The translations under genes and the position numbers were made by a program. A stretch of DNA of 64,000 bases from contig JAEYNP010000114.1 in the NCBI GenBank assembly GCA_023412495.1, positions 62,001 through 126,000 on the forward strand. Direction: 5' to 3'. The notes below the pieces were generated by a model. It was not told the DNA's origin. It ran no database searches and worked only from the letters and a program-made list of their open reading frames with translations. Source of the DNA: Pseudomonadota bacterium. Its GTDB lineage: Bacteria; Desulfobacterota; Desulfobulbia; Desulfobulbales; Desulfocapsaceae. Below, piece by piece: positions 18,755-27,762 of this stretch; positions within the stretch are counted from its first letter, which is position 1; the number at the start of each line of letters is the position of its first letter.

Positions 18755-19618
18755 ATGACTTCTCAGCTTTCCCGTATACTCCCTTTGCTGTTTATCACCG
18801 TTTTCTGTATCGGAGCGGTGGAAGTTGGTTATTCCCTGTTGGAGCATTTTCTGTTTAGCCGGCCGGAGGCGGTGGACTCATTCTCCGCGACTCCGATCGG
18901 GAGCGGCAAGGAGGGGCCGGTCCCTGCCGGGACAGGTCGTGATTCCAGCATTATTTTGAATAGAAATTTGTTCGGAACGCGCCTCAAGACTGAGACTGCC
19001 CCTCCGGCTCCGGCGGTCGATGTGGCGGCGAACCTGGACAAGAGCGAGCTGGACATCGTGCTGGTAGGAACCATCGGAGGCAGCGGAGGGACCCAAAGGG
19101 CGTTCATCCTCGACAAAAAAAACCGCAAACAGGACTTGTACAGCGAGGGGGACGAGATCAAGGGCGCCAATATCAAGCAGATCCTGCGCGGCAAGGTGAT
19201 TCTCGAAGTCGAGGGCAGGGAAGAATTTCTGGATATGAGTGAGGCGGCATCAGTCCGACCGGTGGTGAAAGTGCCGCAGGTACCGATCGTGCCGCAGGAA
19301 CCCCCGCTCATGCCCCAGCCGCAGGAGCCTGCATTGGACCAACCGGAGGTGGCGACGCCTTCCTATGAGGCAGGGGTGGGCGAATCCGGGGTGGGGGGTG
19401 AGCCCGGGACGCTGGAGGCGGAGCAGGGTGGAACATTTCCCGAGGAGGCCGCCCCCGAATCCTCACCGGAAGAGCTTGCGCCGGAGGTAGTTCCCGAAGC
19501 CGCTCCCGAGGTTTCCCCCGAAGTTCAACCTGAAGCCGCGCCACGACCAGAAGGGGGACAGCCCCCCGAGACAAGGATTGTCCGGCCGCGGATCATCAGA
19601 CCGTATCGTTCTTCGTGA
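18755..19618 (+). CDS. Second GspC-like protein
   Basis: This 287-residue protein is a paralogue of the GspC at 11171. Both begin with a near-identical membrane anchor (here ILPLLFITVFCIGAVEVGYS) and share ILNRNLFG, IVLVGTIGGSGG, GDEIKGANIKQILRGKVIL and EEFLDMSEAA. The C-terminal half is a long Pro/Glu-rich tail ending in basic RIVRPRIIRPYRSS. It could replace or compete with GspC in the secretion platform, or serve a different secretin. It ends 11 bases from the converging aminotransferase gene, with no obvious terminator between them. Confidence 0.85.
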   Translation: MTSQLSRILPLLFITVFCIGAVEVGYSLLEHFLFSRPEAVDSFSATPIGSGKEGPVPAGTGRDSSIILNRNLFGTRLKTETAPPAPAVDVAANLDKSELDIVLVGTIGGSGGTQRAFILDKKNRKQDLYSEGDEIKGANIKQILRGKVILEVEGREEFLDMSEAASVRPVVKVPQVPIVPQEPPLMPQPQEPALDQPEVATPSYEAGVGESGVGGEPGTLEAEQGGTFPEEAAPESSPEELAPEVVPEAAPEVSPEVQPEAAPRPEGGQPPETRIVRPRIIRPYRSS

Positions 19619-19629
19619 GGATATAGAAA

Positions 19630-20754
19630 TTACCAGCAGCTCCTGATCAATTCAATCACCCTCGCCTGTTCGTCTGCTGACATGATGGTGCCGGAGGGCA
19701 GACAGATTCCGTTCTGAAACAATCTTTCGGAAACCTGCCCCCCTATCACTTCACAACCCTGATATAACGGTTGAAGATGCATCGGCTTCCATGTCGGTCG
19801 AGACTCTATGTTATTGTCTTCAAGTTTTCGAATGATTACATCCCTGTCGATCCCTGCCAGTGCAGGATCGATAGTCATGCAGGTGAGCCAGCGGCTGGAG
19901 CGGCAAAAATCCGGTTCAGGCATAAAACAGATACCTGGCAAGTCTTCCAATGCCCTCGTATATCGGGCAAAGATCCGGCGCTTTTCCTCTACCCGTAAAG
20001 GTAAAACCTGTAACTGCCCCCGGCCGATCGCCGCCAGTATGTTGCTCATACGATAATTGTAGCCTAGCTCGCTGTGCTGGTAATGAACAGCTACATCTCG
20101 TGCCTGTGTTGCCAGAAAGCGCACCTTATTGACGATGCTCTCATCGTCGGAAACCAACATTCCTCCACCGGAAGTTGTTATGATTTTATTGCCATTGAAG
20201 GAATATACACCGATTCTCCCCATGGTGCCGGCCGCCTTGTTCTTGTACGTCGAACCTAGGGCCTCGGCCGCGTCCTCTACCACTGGAATATCATATTCCC
20301 GGCATATTTCGGCAATGGCCTCGATATCTGCCGGCTGCCCATAGAGATGCACCAATACCACAGCCTTTGGCAGACTCTTCTTTTCTTTTCGTTGCCGCAG
20401 AAGATCGGCGAGCAACCCAGGATCCATGTTCCATGTTTTTTCATCCGAATCGATAAAAATCGGTGTCGCCCCCTGGTAGGCAATCGCGTTGGCTGAGGCA
20501 ACAAAGGTGAAGGTAGAGCAAGCTACCTCATCGCCCGGTTCTACCCCAAGGGTTCGCAGAGCGAGATGCAACGCGGCAGTACCCGAGCTGAGAGCGACGG
20601 CGTACCCCATCCCGACAAATTCGGAAAATTCCCGCTCAAATTGGTCTACCTGCGGTCCGAGCGGTGCAATATAGTTCGAAGCGAAGGCCTCGTGGATAAA
20701 ATCAAGTTCCCGTCCGCCCATATGGGGAGGTGAGAGAAATATTCGCTGAGCCAC
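19630..20754 (-). CDS. DegT/DnrJ/EryC1/StrS sugar aminotransferase
   Basis: This PLP-dependent enzyme of 374 residues probably transaminates a UDP-4-keto-6-deoxy sugar to the 4-amino sugar. Diagnostic segments are ALSSGTAALHLALRTLGV, the Asp of VVEDAAEALGS and the PLP Lys190 in FNGNKIITTSGGG. It resembles PglE, which makes the bacillosamine precursor, and a PglF-type dehydratase sits in the same locus. It is the last gene of the polysaccharide locus in transcription order. The exact sugar cannot be read from the sequence. Confidence 0.9.
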   Translation of the reverse strand: MAQRIFLSPPHMGGRELDFIHEAFASNYIAPLGPQVDQFEREFSEFVGMGYAVALSSGTAALHLALRTLGVEPGDEVACSTFTFVASANAIAYQGATPIFIDSDEKTWNMDPGLLADLLRQRKEKKSLPKAVVLVHLYGQPADIEAIAEICREYDIPVVEDAAEALGSTYKNKAAGTMGRIGVYSFNGNKIITTSGGGMLVSDDESIVNKVRFLATQARDVAVHYQHSELGYNYRMSNILAAIGRGQLQVLPLRVEEKRRIFARYTRALEDLPGICFMPEPDFCRSSRWLTCMTIDPALAGIDRDVIIRKLEDNNIESRPTWKPMHLQPLYQGCEVIGGQVSERLFQNGICLPSGTIMSADEQARVIELIRSCW

Positions 20755-20793
20755 TTTTTATCCTCATCACAGGAAAAATTCTAAAAATACAAC

Positions 20794-21630
20794 CTATTGC
20801 AACTTCAGTTTTTCCAGCAAATGAATGTGTTTTTCCTTATGAAGGCAAAAAACGTTTCCTGTCAAATCGTTCCATCTTTCGAGCCTGATGCGATCATCGC
20901 TAAACAACATATAACCGCAACGCTGAAACCATTCGAAAATTTCCCTTTGGTTGGCCTGGATCTCAACCATCAGGCCAGGCCTGTTTCTTTGTATGAGATC
21001 AGAAGCTCCCTGCAAGGCAAACCATTCATATCCCTCGATGTCAATTTTTATGAAATCTATTGTATCGTTGCTAAAGTAGCTATCGAGGGAAATAAGCTTC
21101 ACCTCCCTTTCGTAGATACTCGACTCAACATATGAGCGCGCTCGGTTTCTCTTCAGCCCTTGAAAATCAGCTATCACGGAGTTGTTTTGTCCGGTCAGGG
21201 ACTCTTCGAAAAATGCGACGGTACCATTTCGTTCGCCGACCGCAGCTTCTATCAGTATGATTTGCCCCAATGACTTTCCATCGGATTGGGACAAGTTATG
21301 CTTAATATAAGGAAGATTATTTATACCAGGTTCAAACACGAAAACCTTTCCCCCTCTTCCGACTAAGGACGCCAGGTAGAGACTGATAAAACCGATATGT
21401 CCGCCGGCTTCTACGACGGTAAAACCAGGCTGTACCAGCAATCCGAACAACAACATCGAAGAGTGTTCACGGCTTTTGCCATGATACCAGTAGCCTTTGT
21501 GTTGAAATGAATTCAGCTTAACTTTTACACCGCGCACCCAGGGATGGCTGATTTCAATATCAAAATCGAACCGCTGCAGTATCGGTAAAATGAATTTCCT
21601 GAGTAACGAGATTCTGTACAACGATGTCAT
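20794..21630 (-). CDS. FkbM-family methyltransferase
   Basis: A 278-residue SAM-dependent O-methyltransferase of the FkbM family. The SAM site is VVEAGGHIGFISLYLASLVG, followed by VFVFEPGINNLPYIKHN, and the family signature FIKIDIEGYEWFALQGA is present. Such enzymes methylate sugar or acyl hydroxyls in surface polysaccharides and natural products. The stop codon of the HAD gene lies eight bases upstream, so the two are probably cotranscribed. Confidence 0.85.
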   Translation of the reverse strand: MTSLYRISLLRKFILPILQRFDFDIEISHPWVRGVKVKLNSFQHKGYWYHGKSREHSSMLLFGLLVQPGFTVVEAGGHIGFISLYLASLVGRGGKVFVFEPGINNLPYIKHNLSQSDGKSLGQIILIEAAVGERNGTVAFFEESLTGQNNSVIADFQGLKRNRARSYVESSIYEREVKLISLDSYFSNDTIDFIKIDIEGYEWFALQGASDLIQRNRPGLMVEIQANQREIFEWFQRCGYMLFSDDRIRLERWNDLTGNVFCLHKEKHIHLLEKLKLQ

Positions 21631-21638
21631 AAAAATCC

Positions 21639-22301
21639 TCAGACCGGTTCTATCAGTTCCTCAATATTGTCAATCCAGCGAGAAGGCATATACACACTCG
21701 GCAGATCTTCTATCCGCTGACGATGAATATTCCGCCCATCATCTCGTAAACCGATGGTTATCCATCCCAGCGAATTGGGAGCGACGAAATCTTTGGCCGG
21801 ATTGTCAGCAACATAGACATATCTCGACGAGGGAATGTCTCTCATAATTGTTTCAAACCTCAGGGGATCCGGCTTTTGCGATTCATGTTCCTCGGAGATG
21901 TAAACAGGTAGATAATCCAGCTCCAATGCTTTAAGTTTCAACCTTTGCGTGACAGAACGACCATCGGTCAAGATCGCGACCTTGGAGATAACTTCGAGAT
22001 GCTTCAAAACCTTTATCGTCGATTCATGCAGATGAATGTCGGGTGTATGCAACCTGTAAATCCAGAGGAGGCTCTCTTTAACGCATATAGGTAAGCCTGC
22101 CAGTCGACATATGGCGGTGAGGAAATCATGATCGCTTTGTCTGGAAAGAGATTGTAATTCGGTTTCGACCAATTTCCCGTAAAACTTCTCAACCCATGAA
22201 CAGACTTCCCGGATCCCCGACGCCCGATAATCCGCTTCTTTGTAAAGCGTGTCATCCAGGTCAAAGATATATACGGATCTTGTCGTCTCACTCGACTTCA
22301 T
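21639..22301 (-). CDS. HAD-family hydrolase
   Basis: A 220-residue HAD-superfamily phosphatase. Motif I is FDLDDTLY with nucleophile Asp14 and Asp16, motif II is VAILTDGRSV, and motif III/IV includes KPDPLRFE and VYVADNPAKDF. The start MKSSETTRSVY at 22301 overlaps the end of the ATP-grasp gene by 14 bases; a longer frame reaches 22322. Pairing of a HAD protein with an ATP-grasp protein suggests a joint pathway, with the substrate unknown. Confidence 0.85.
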   Translation of the reverse strand: MKSSETTRSVYIFDLDDTLYKEADYRASGIREVCSWVEKFYGKLVETELQSLSRQSDHDFLTAICRLAGLPICVKESLLWIYRLHTPDIHLHESTIKVLKHLEVISKVAILTDGRSVTQRLKLKALELDYLPVYISEEHESQKPDPLRFETIMRDIPSSRYVYVADNPAKDFVAPNSLGWITIGLRDDGRNIHRQRIEDLPSVYMPSRWIDNIEELIEPV

Positions 22302-23250
22302 GAAGCAGCACCTTGGCATCATAACGCAGCATCAACAGGTTCTGTTCCCAGGCGTCGAAAAAGGGAATGCTCCGCTGCAGGAAGTATTCATCGATCAACC
22401 AGCCGGGATAGTTTGCGCCGGCGCTGTAGGACAAGGGAAAGCCGCCTCCAAACCTGGGATTGATTTCCAAGGCGATCACTCTCTCGTTAGTTGTATTCGC
22501 AAAAAACTGAAGTGTGAGGCAGCCGCGGGCTCCCTGTAAAGTCGAAAGCTTAGGCAACAGAAAATCATACAGAAAGTGGCGACGGGTTGCACCTTTACTC
22601 ACTTCACCGCCGCGCACCTCGATCCGCTGGCGCGGTACTAAGCATCGCAGTATACCCTGGCGATCGTAATAAGCATCGACTGTGAACTCAGAGTAGGAGC
22701 TATCTATGAACTCCATAAAAAGCATCTTTTCGTCTGAAAGAATGACATCGGACAACTCTGTCGGGTTCCTGATCACCGATGCGTTCTTGCTGCAGCTGCC
22801 ATCGTATGGTTTTGCAAAGCAGGGAAATTCTATCGCATCTCGTGGGAATATATGAGGAGTGTCGATTCCCATCTCTCGGAACAACTCGGATGTTATCCGT
22901 TTATCTCGACAAGCCTTGACCAAAATTGGATCGGAGATAATCAGGTGGATACCACGAGCCTCGAATTCATCCCTCAATCCGGCCAGTAGCAACAGCTCGG
23001 TATCGATGCAGGGAATTACCAGCGATACATGGTTATTTATGCAGGTGTCAAAAAGAAAATCGGGATATGCCGCGTCTGTCACCAATGGCGCTTTAAAATA
23101 ACGATCGACAACCTGACAGGCCGCAGAAAGACCTGGTTGAAAATCTGTGGCATAAATACGCGCATTTAAACCTTTTGACGTTATTTCAGACCGAAAACCT
23201 TGAACCAGTTCGACTCTACGGCCGGCAGACAGCAGGAGTATATTTTTCAT
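22288..23250 (-). CDS. ATP-grasp ligase of a polysaccharide locus
   Basis: A 320-residue ATP-grasp enzyme of the carbamoyl-phosphate-synthase-like group. It has an N-terminal Rossmann-like part (MKNILLLSAGRRVELVQGF), a Lys-bearing ATP-binding segment (FPCFAKPYDGSCSKN) and a metal-binding VIALEINPRFGGGFPLSY. These ligases join a carboxylate to an amine or thiol through an acyl-phosphate. In this locus, which should make a 4-amino sugar but has no visible PglD-type acetyltransferase, it might acylate that amine with an amino acid. That is speculation. Confidence 0.8.
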   Translation of the reverse strand: MKNILLLSAGRRVELVQGFRSEITSKGLNARIYATDFQPGLSAACQVVDRYFKAPLVTDAAYPDFLFDTCINNHVSLVIPCIDTELLLLAGLRDEFEARGIHLIISDPILVKACRDKRITSELFREMGIDTPHIFPRDAIEFPCFAKPYDGSCSKNASVIRNPTELSDVILSDEKMLFMEFIDSSYSEFTVDAYYDRQGILRCLVPRQRIEVRGGEVSKGATRRHFLYDFLLPKLSTLQGARGCLTLQFFANTTNERVIALEINPRFGGGFPLSYSAGANYPGWLIDEYFLQRSIPFFDAWEQNLLMLRYDAKVLLHEVE

Positions 23251-23272
23251 TATTTCGCAACCATAATTTCAA

Positions 23273-23899
23273 TCAACTGCCTCCTTCAAATTTTGGCATA
23301 GTAGCATTCCCATTGGCACTGATACCACGTCGTCTGAAAACGGTTGAGAAGGTAAGAAAAAGTATTTTTAGATCCAAGAGAAAAGATTGATGCTCCACAT
23401 ACCAGACATCTAAGCGAAACTTCTCCTCCCAACTCAACGCATTTCTGCCGTTAATTTGGGCCCAGCCTGTAATGCCTGGTTTGACCTCGTGCCTTCTGGC
23501 TTGTTCCAAATTATATTTATCCAAATACTCAACGAGCAATGGCCTTGGCCCCACAAGGCTCATATCCCCTTTGAGTACGTTGTACAGTTCCGGTAATTCA
23601 TCAAGGCTAGTACTCCTCAGAAATTGCCCAAATCTGCTCAACCTCTCGGAATCGGGCAGGAATTCCATGTTTGCCCCATAGGTATTGGACATAGTACGGA
23701 ATTTGTGAATCGTAAATATCTTTCCGTGTAAACCGGGGCGCTGCTGGCTGAAGAGAACCGGTTTACCGAGAAAAAAACTGACGAACAATGCGATAACAAT
23801 CAAGATTGGGAGCAGTAAAAGTATACAGGGGATTACTATGGTTAAATCAAAACAACGTTTTCCCACATTATTATAGAATGATTTGCTAAATTTCTTCAT
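23273..23899 (-). CDS. PglC/WcaJ-type sugar-phosphate transferase
   Basis: This 208-residue monotopic phosphoglycosyl transferase would start the lipid-linked repeat unit by moving a sugar phosphate from UDP-sugar to undecaprenyl phosphate. The re-entrant helix is near residues 19-41 and the catalytic Asp-Glu pair is D100-E101 in STSLDELPELYN. Further signatures are HKFRTM, LVGPRP and KPGITGWAQINGRN. The short single-domain form matches PglC-like enzymes that use di-N-acetylbacillosamine or a related sugar. Confidence 0.93.
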   Translation of the reverse strand: MKKFSKSFYNNVGKRCFDLTIVIPCILLLLPILIVIALFVSFFLGKPVLFSQQRPGLHGKIFTIHKFRTMSNTYGANMEFLPDSERLSRFGQFLRSTSLDELPELYNVLKGDMSLVGPRPLLVEYLDKYNLEQARRHEVKPGITGWAQINGRNALSWEEKFRLDVWYVEHQSFLLDLKILFLTFSTVFRRRGISANGNATMPKFEGGS

Positions 23900-23941
23900 C
23901 GTCGCAATCTATCTCAGTGTTTCAAAAAAAAATGGAAATAA

Positions 23942-25096
23942 TCACAAGCCCATTTCCTGCAACAAAATGCTATTAATTTTGTTAACAGCATATTTTTCTT
24001 CCGCAAATTTTCTGGAACTCTCCCCCATCCTCTCGCGCAAAGACGGGCTTATTATAAGCTGTTCCATAGCCTGTGCCAGTTTTTCCACATCTTTTACCGG
24101 AACAAGAAATCCATTCTCTCCTTTTATTACTTCTGCTGATTTCCTATCAAGTACTGTTCCGGCGGGCATAGCTATCGTCTCTCGGCAACCTGGGGTATTG
24201 CTGACTATAACTGGGCGGCCCATAGCCATGGCTTCAAGTACGCTTCGCGGGGTACCTTCTCTATATGAAGGGAGCACAAGCACAGCTGCTTCGGCAATTA
24301 CTGGCCGAACATCCTTCTCATAGCCGCAGTATTCGATATAGCCTTCTTCCCGCCACTTGGACAGTTCTTCTATTCCGATGGAGCTTGGATTAGAATCCAG
24401 ATCGCCAACGAGAAGGCATTTCAATGCTGGAAACTTTTTCTTCAGGTGCTTTGCAGCATCGACATATTCCCTTACCCCCTTTTCTTTCAATAACCTTGCA
24501 ACTAAAACAAATACAGGATCACTCGGCAGGGGCACTGCGAAATAATGCCTCAAATCCACACCGCTGCCATTTGTGAGCACCACCCTTCGTCGATCTGTAA
24601 TCCGCAAGGTAATGAATTCATCGATATCGTCAGGATTCTGGAAAAAAATTTTTTTGCTGAATCGTAAACTGAACGTGTACAACAATCTGACCACATTCCT
24701 TAATATTCTCTGGCGAAGAGCAGGCACATCAATAAAAGCATGGCCCAGTCCGGTTATAATAGAATAAATACTGGGAATTTTGCAGAACCGAGCAGCCAAC
24801 CCTCCATAGATTACCGGTTTGACAGTATAGGATAAAACAATATGTGGCCTTGTCTTCCTCAACAACTTGACAAGTTGCAGAAACGTTGCGATATCTGCCA
24901 TGGGGTTGATACCGGCTCGATCTACTTCTACATGGCAATACTTTACTCCCATGGAAGCCAGTTCCATTTCAACTTCGGGATCACTGCCATTGGAACAGGC
25001 CCATACGGAATGACCTTTTGACACAATGGTTCGAAGTAAGTGGCCACGAAAGGCAATAAGTGATTTGGGCAGGGAGCCAATAACAAGAATACGCAT
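23942..25096 (-). CDS. GT4 glycosyltransferase, PglA-like
   Basis: A 384-residue GT-B fold glycosyltransferase of family GT4. The N-terminal half has SLPKSLIAFRGHLLRTIVSKGH and the C-terminal half VLVLPSYREGTPRSVLEAMA, the E-x7-E type motif, with GRPVIVSNTPGCRE. The overall pattern resembles PglA, which adds the second sugar onto a lipid-linked bacillosamine. It lies just upstream of the PglC-like gene. Confidence 0.88.
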   Translation of the reverse strand: MRILVIGSLPKSLIAFRGHLLRTIVSKGHSVWACSNGSDPEVEMELASMGVKYCHVEVDRAGINPMADIATFLQLVKLLRKTRPHIVLSYTVKPVIYGGLAARFCKIPSIYSIITGLGHAFIDVPALRQRILRNVVRLLYTFSLRFSKKIFFQNPDDIDEFITLRITDRRRVVLTNGSGVDLRHYFAVPLPSDPVFVLVARLLKEKGVREYVDAAKHLKKKFPALKCLLVGDLDSNPSSIGIEELSKWREEGYIEYCGYEKDVRPVIAEAAVLVLPSYREGTPRSVLEAMAMGRPVIVSNTPGCRETIAMPAGTVLDRKSAEVIKGENGFLVPVKDVEKLAQAMEQLIISPSLRERMGESSRKFAEEKYAVNKINSILLQEMGL

Positions 25097-25203
25097 TTCT
25101 GCTATTATATCTTTAAAAATAAATAAAAAAATGAGCTTGGGTTCATTCCTTTAGTCACGCAATGCATGATTTCCAGTGAGAGTGTAGAAAATTGAAAAAA
25201 AAC

Positions 25204-26397
25204 TTAACTGCAATTCGATTTTACGTAAGCAGCAAATTTTGACCAAAAAATGTTTCTTTTATCGTGAAGAGCATCATATTCAAATTCTTTTGCCTTGCTG
25301 AAATTTCGCTGCGCCTGTTCTTTCATTTGCTTTCCGTTGGCCACAAGCTTTTTCATTACATTTGCCAACGATCTGAAATCGCGTCGTGGCACCAAAAAGG
25401 ATGCATCGAGCAATTCTGTAATTCCACCTGTTGCAACTCCTACTGCCGGGCATCCCCGACTCATTGCTTCTACCAAAGCACGGGGCAAACCCTCTTGTAG
25501 GCTAGGGATAGTATACACATCAATGTTATCCAGCCATTCGTATACCTGTTGCCCTGAATGCTTTATTCCATCAAATTGAACTTTGTCACCGACGCCTTTT
25601 CTTTCTGCAAACTTGTGCCAGCGATTAGGATTCCCGGATCCAAGAAACCGAAGACGAAAATCAGGTATCTGGTCATGTATCATCGCGAGCGCCCTTATTG
25701 CTGTTTCATGCCCCTTGTATCCGACATCAAGCGATCCTATAAGTCCAAAGTTAATCGGTCTTTCTTTAAAACCATCGTCAATACGCTCCAATCGCCTTTG
25801 CAATATCCTATCTTCCACAGAAGCAATAGAAACATCGGAGCACGCACCTATAAAACCGTTGCAAGGATATCGCTGCTGCAAAAAATTCTGCGAAACATAG
25901 AGTGAAAATGGGGCTTTTTTCACATAATGCTTTTGAATTATCAAAGAAGGCAATGCAGCTATTTTTCCTTGGACATTCCCATAGTTGAACAAAGAGTCCC
26001 AAGAGCAACCGACAACTTCCGCAGCCCACGGCTTCCCTGACCGCATAACAAGATGAGAAGCTAAAAATCCGATAAAACTTGGTAATCTTACAATGACGCA
26101 ATCTACATGAGCGATAATATTTGAAATCTGTAGTGATATATCGAGCCAGTCTGCTAGTATACCCCCTCGCTTTGTCGTTATCGGTCGAAATGTAACGCGC
26201 TCACCCCCAGAAATGGACAAACCTTTTTTCACATTCTCTGCCACTTCATCAATAGAACGCATCCTAGTCGATACAACAAGTGCATCAAAATGCCTAAGAT
26301 ATCTTTCCCACAGCGAATAAGGGTAATTTAATGATAAGACTTGACCACTTTTGTCCTGGTAAAGTCTGGAGTCGTGGAAAAAAGCAGCTTTGACCAT
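25204..26397 (-). CDS. Glycosyltransferase, GT4-like
   Basis: A glycosyltransferase of about 397 residues. The C-terminal half shows FGLIGSLDVGYKGHETAIRA, DNIDVYTIPSLQEGLPRAL and EAMSRGCPAVGVATGG, typical for GT4. The N-terminal half is divergent and the donor cannot be named. I use the ATG at 26397; an in-frame TTG lies directly before it. The gene is AT-rich compared with the flanking conserved genes. Confidence 0.85.
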   Translation of the reverse strand: MVKAAFFHDSRLYQDKSGQVLSLNYPYSLWERYLRHFDALVVSTRMRSIDEVAENVKKGLSISGGERVTFRPITTKRGGILADWLDISLQISNIIAHVDCVIVRLPSFIGFLASHLVMRSGKPWAAEVVGCSWDSLFNYGNVQGKIAALPSLIIQKHYVKKAPFSLYVSQNFLQQRYPCNGFIGACSDVSIASVEDRILQRRLERIDDGFKERPINFGLIGSLDVGYKGHETAIRALAMIHDQIPDFRLRFLGSGNPNRWHKFAERKGVGDKVQFDGIKHSGQQVYEWLDNIDVYTIPSLQEGLPRALVEAMSRGCPAVGVATGGITELLDASFLVPRRDFRSLANVMKKLVANGKQMKEQAQRNFSKAKEFEYDALHDKRNIFWSKFAAYVKSNCS

Positions 26398-26467
26398 CAA
26401 TCACCGCAATAATGAGTTTGCATAATAAAAAAATATATTGCATTAAAACATGAAAAAGCAAATCGGC

Positions 26468-27670
26468 TCAAATATTAAGAAAATAATTCCTGCTCAAAAA
26501 TAAAATACTGAATACATCTCTGTAAAATACACCATACCAATAGTTGTAACCTCCAAAGTTTGCCCACTGAAACAAGATTCCGTAACATATTGTAATCAAC
26601 AACAAAAGCATAGTTAACCAAAACAACACACTGGATTTATTCTGTCTCTTCAAATAAACAGAAAGAATGGAGACCCCAAATAGAGGTAAATAGAAGGTTA
26701 ACCTTTGAAATACTATTGCATTATGGAAAAACAACAATGAAACTCCGAAGAAAACGATAGAGAATCGTACTTCGAGTGAATTCTTTACCAGTATCCAATA
26801 ATTGCTTATCCTTATCTGAAAAAACAGCAGGAGAAATGTACAAGCATTCAAATATGATAACAGAAGAAACTTCCAGAATACTTCAAAAGTATATTCATCA
26901 GTATCTTTTGCATTTTCATATAAGGATAATTTGTCTTCAATGCCAAAATTATAGCCAAGGAAGTTTAAGAAATTGTAATCAAGAAAGTACAAAATTAGGA
27001 GAGCTGAAAATAAAATCAAGCATGAAAAAAATAAATCTTTGTAAGTTTTATTCATCCAGAAATAGGCGATAAAGAAACACGCTGCCATTAGAGCGCCGGT
27101 CACGTGCAATAACGATGCTGCCAGCAATAAAAGGGAAAACAATGGCATATTCATGTGTCTCTTCTGTAGAAAGTAGAACACCAATGACACAGCCAGAGGT
27201 TGCCTCAGATTTGTTGAGATAAAGGGATATGACAACGAAGAAAAGACCCATGCAAAAGCAACGAAAATTACAAATTTATCGTGAATGTGATGGTTTTCAA
27301 ATACATTTTTGATTCCAATTAAGTAAAAACCATAGGCCATTGTTACCATTACAAGAGGCATCAAATTAAATATATCTAAAGTCCCTGCGGAATAAGCAAT
27401 GAGATAAAAAAGTGCTGGACCGCCAATAAATTGGAGTAAGTATACAAGAAGTTCGGATCCATATATATTTAAGTCCCTAACCAGGAGATAGTGACGGTAA
27501 ATATCTTTTGACTCATCTGGAATATAAGCATATGATAAAAGTCCCAATGCCAGAGCAACGCAAAGCAGAGGAATGTTTTCTCTAAAACGCTGGTTAATAG
27601 ATAAAAAAACCAAGAATGGCATCGATAATATTGGAAAAAAGACAAAAAATGAAACGGCAAGTATATTCAT
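26468..27670 (-). CDS. EpsG-like polysaccharide polymerase (Wzy role)
   Basis: A 400-residue polytopic membrane protein with about ten hydrophobic segments. The EpsG-type signature DIYRHYLLVRDLN follows the second segment, and a conserved loop (YPFISTNLRQPLAVSLVFYF) lies in the middle. EpsG-family proteins are thought to polymerise repeat units on the periplasmic side. The DNA is strongly AT-rich, as is common for Wzy-like genes. The locus also has a ligase/polymerase-type protein at 38943-40370, so the division of labour is unclear. Confidence 0.8.
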   Translation of the reverse strand: MNILAVSFFVFFPILSMPFLVFLSINQRFRENIPLLCVALALGLLSYAYIPDESKDIYRHYLLVRDLNIYGSELLVYLLQFIGGPALFYLIAYSAGTLDIFNLMPLVMVTMAYGFYLIGIKNVFENHHIHDKFVIFVAFAWVFSSLSYPFISTNLRQPLAVSLVFYFLQKRHMNMPLFSLLLLAASLLHVTGALMAACFFIAYFWMNKTYKDLFFSCLILFSALLILYFLDYNFLNFLGYNFGIEDKLSLYENAKDTDEYTFEVFWKFLLLSYLNACTFLLLFFQIRISNYWILVKNSLEVRFSIVFFGVSLLFFHNAIVFQRLTFYLPLFGVSILSVYLKRQNKSSVLFWLTMLLLLITICYGILFQWANFGGYNYWYGVFYRDVFSILFLSRNYFLNI

Positions 27671-27762
27671 TTATGGCTGGAAATACTGAATACTGATTTA
27701 ATTGCAAATTTTGAAATTTCGAATCATTCAGGACATAAGGATAAATTACAGAAGCCGCAACG

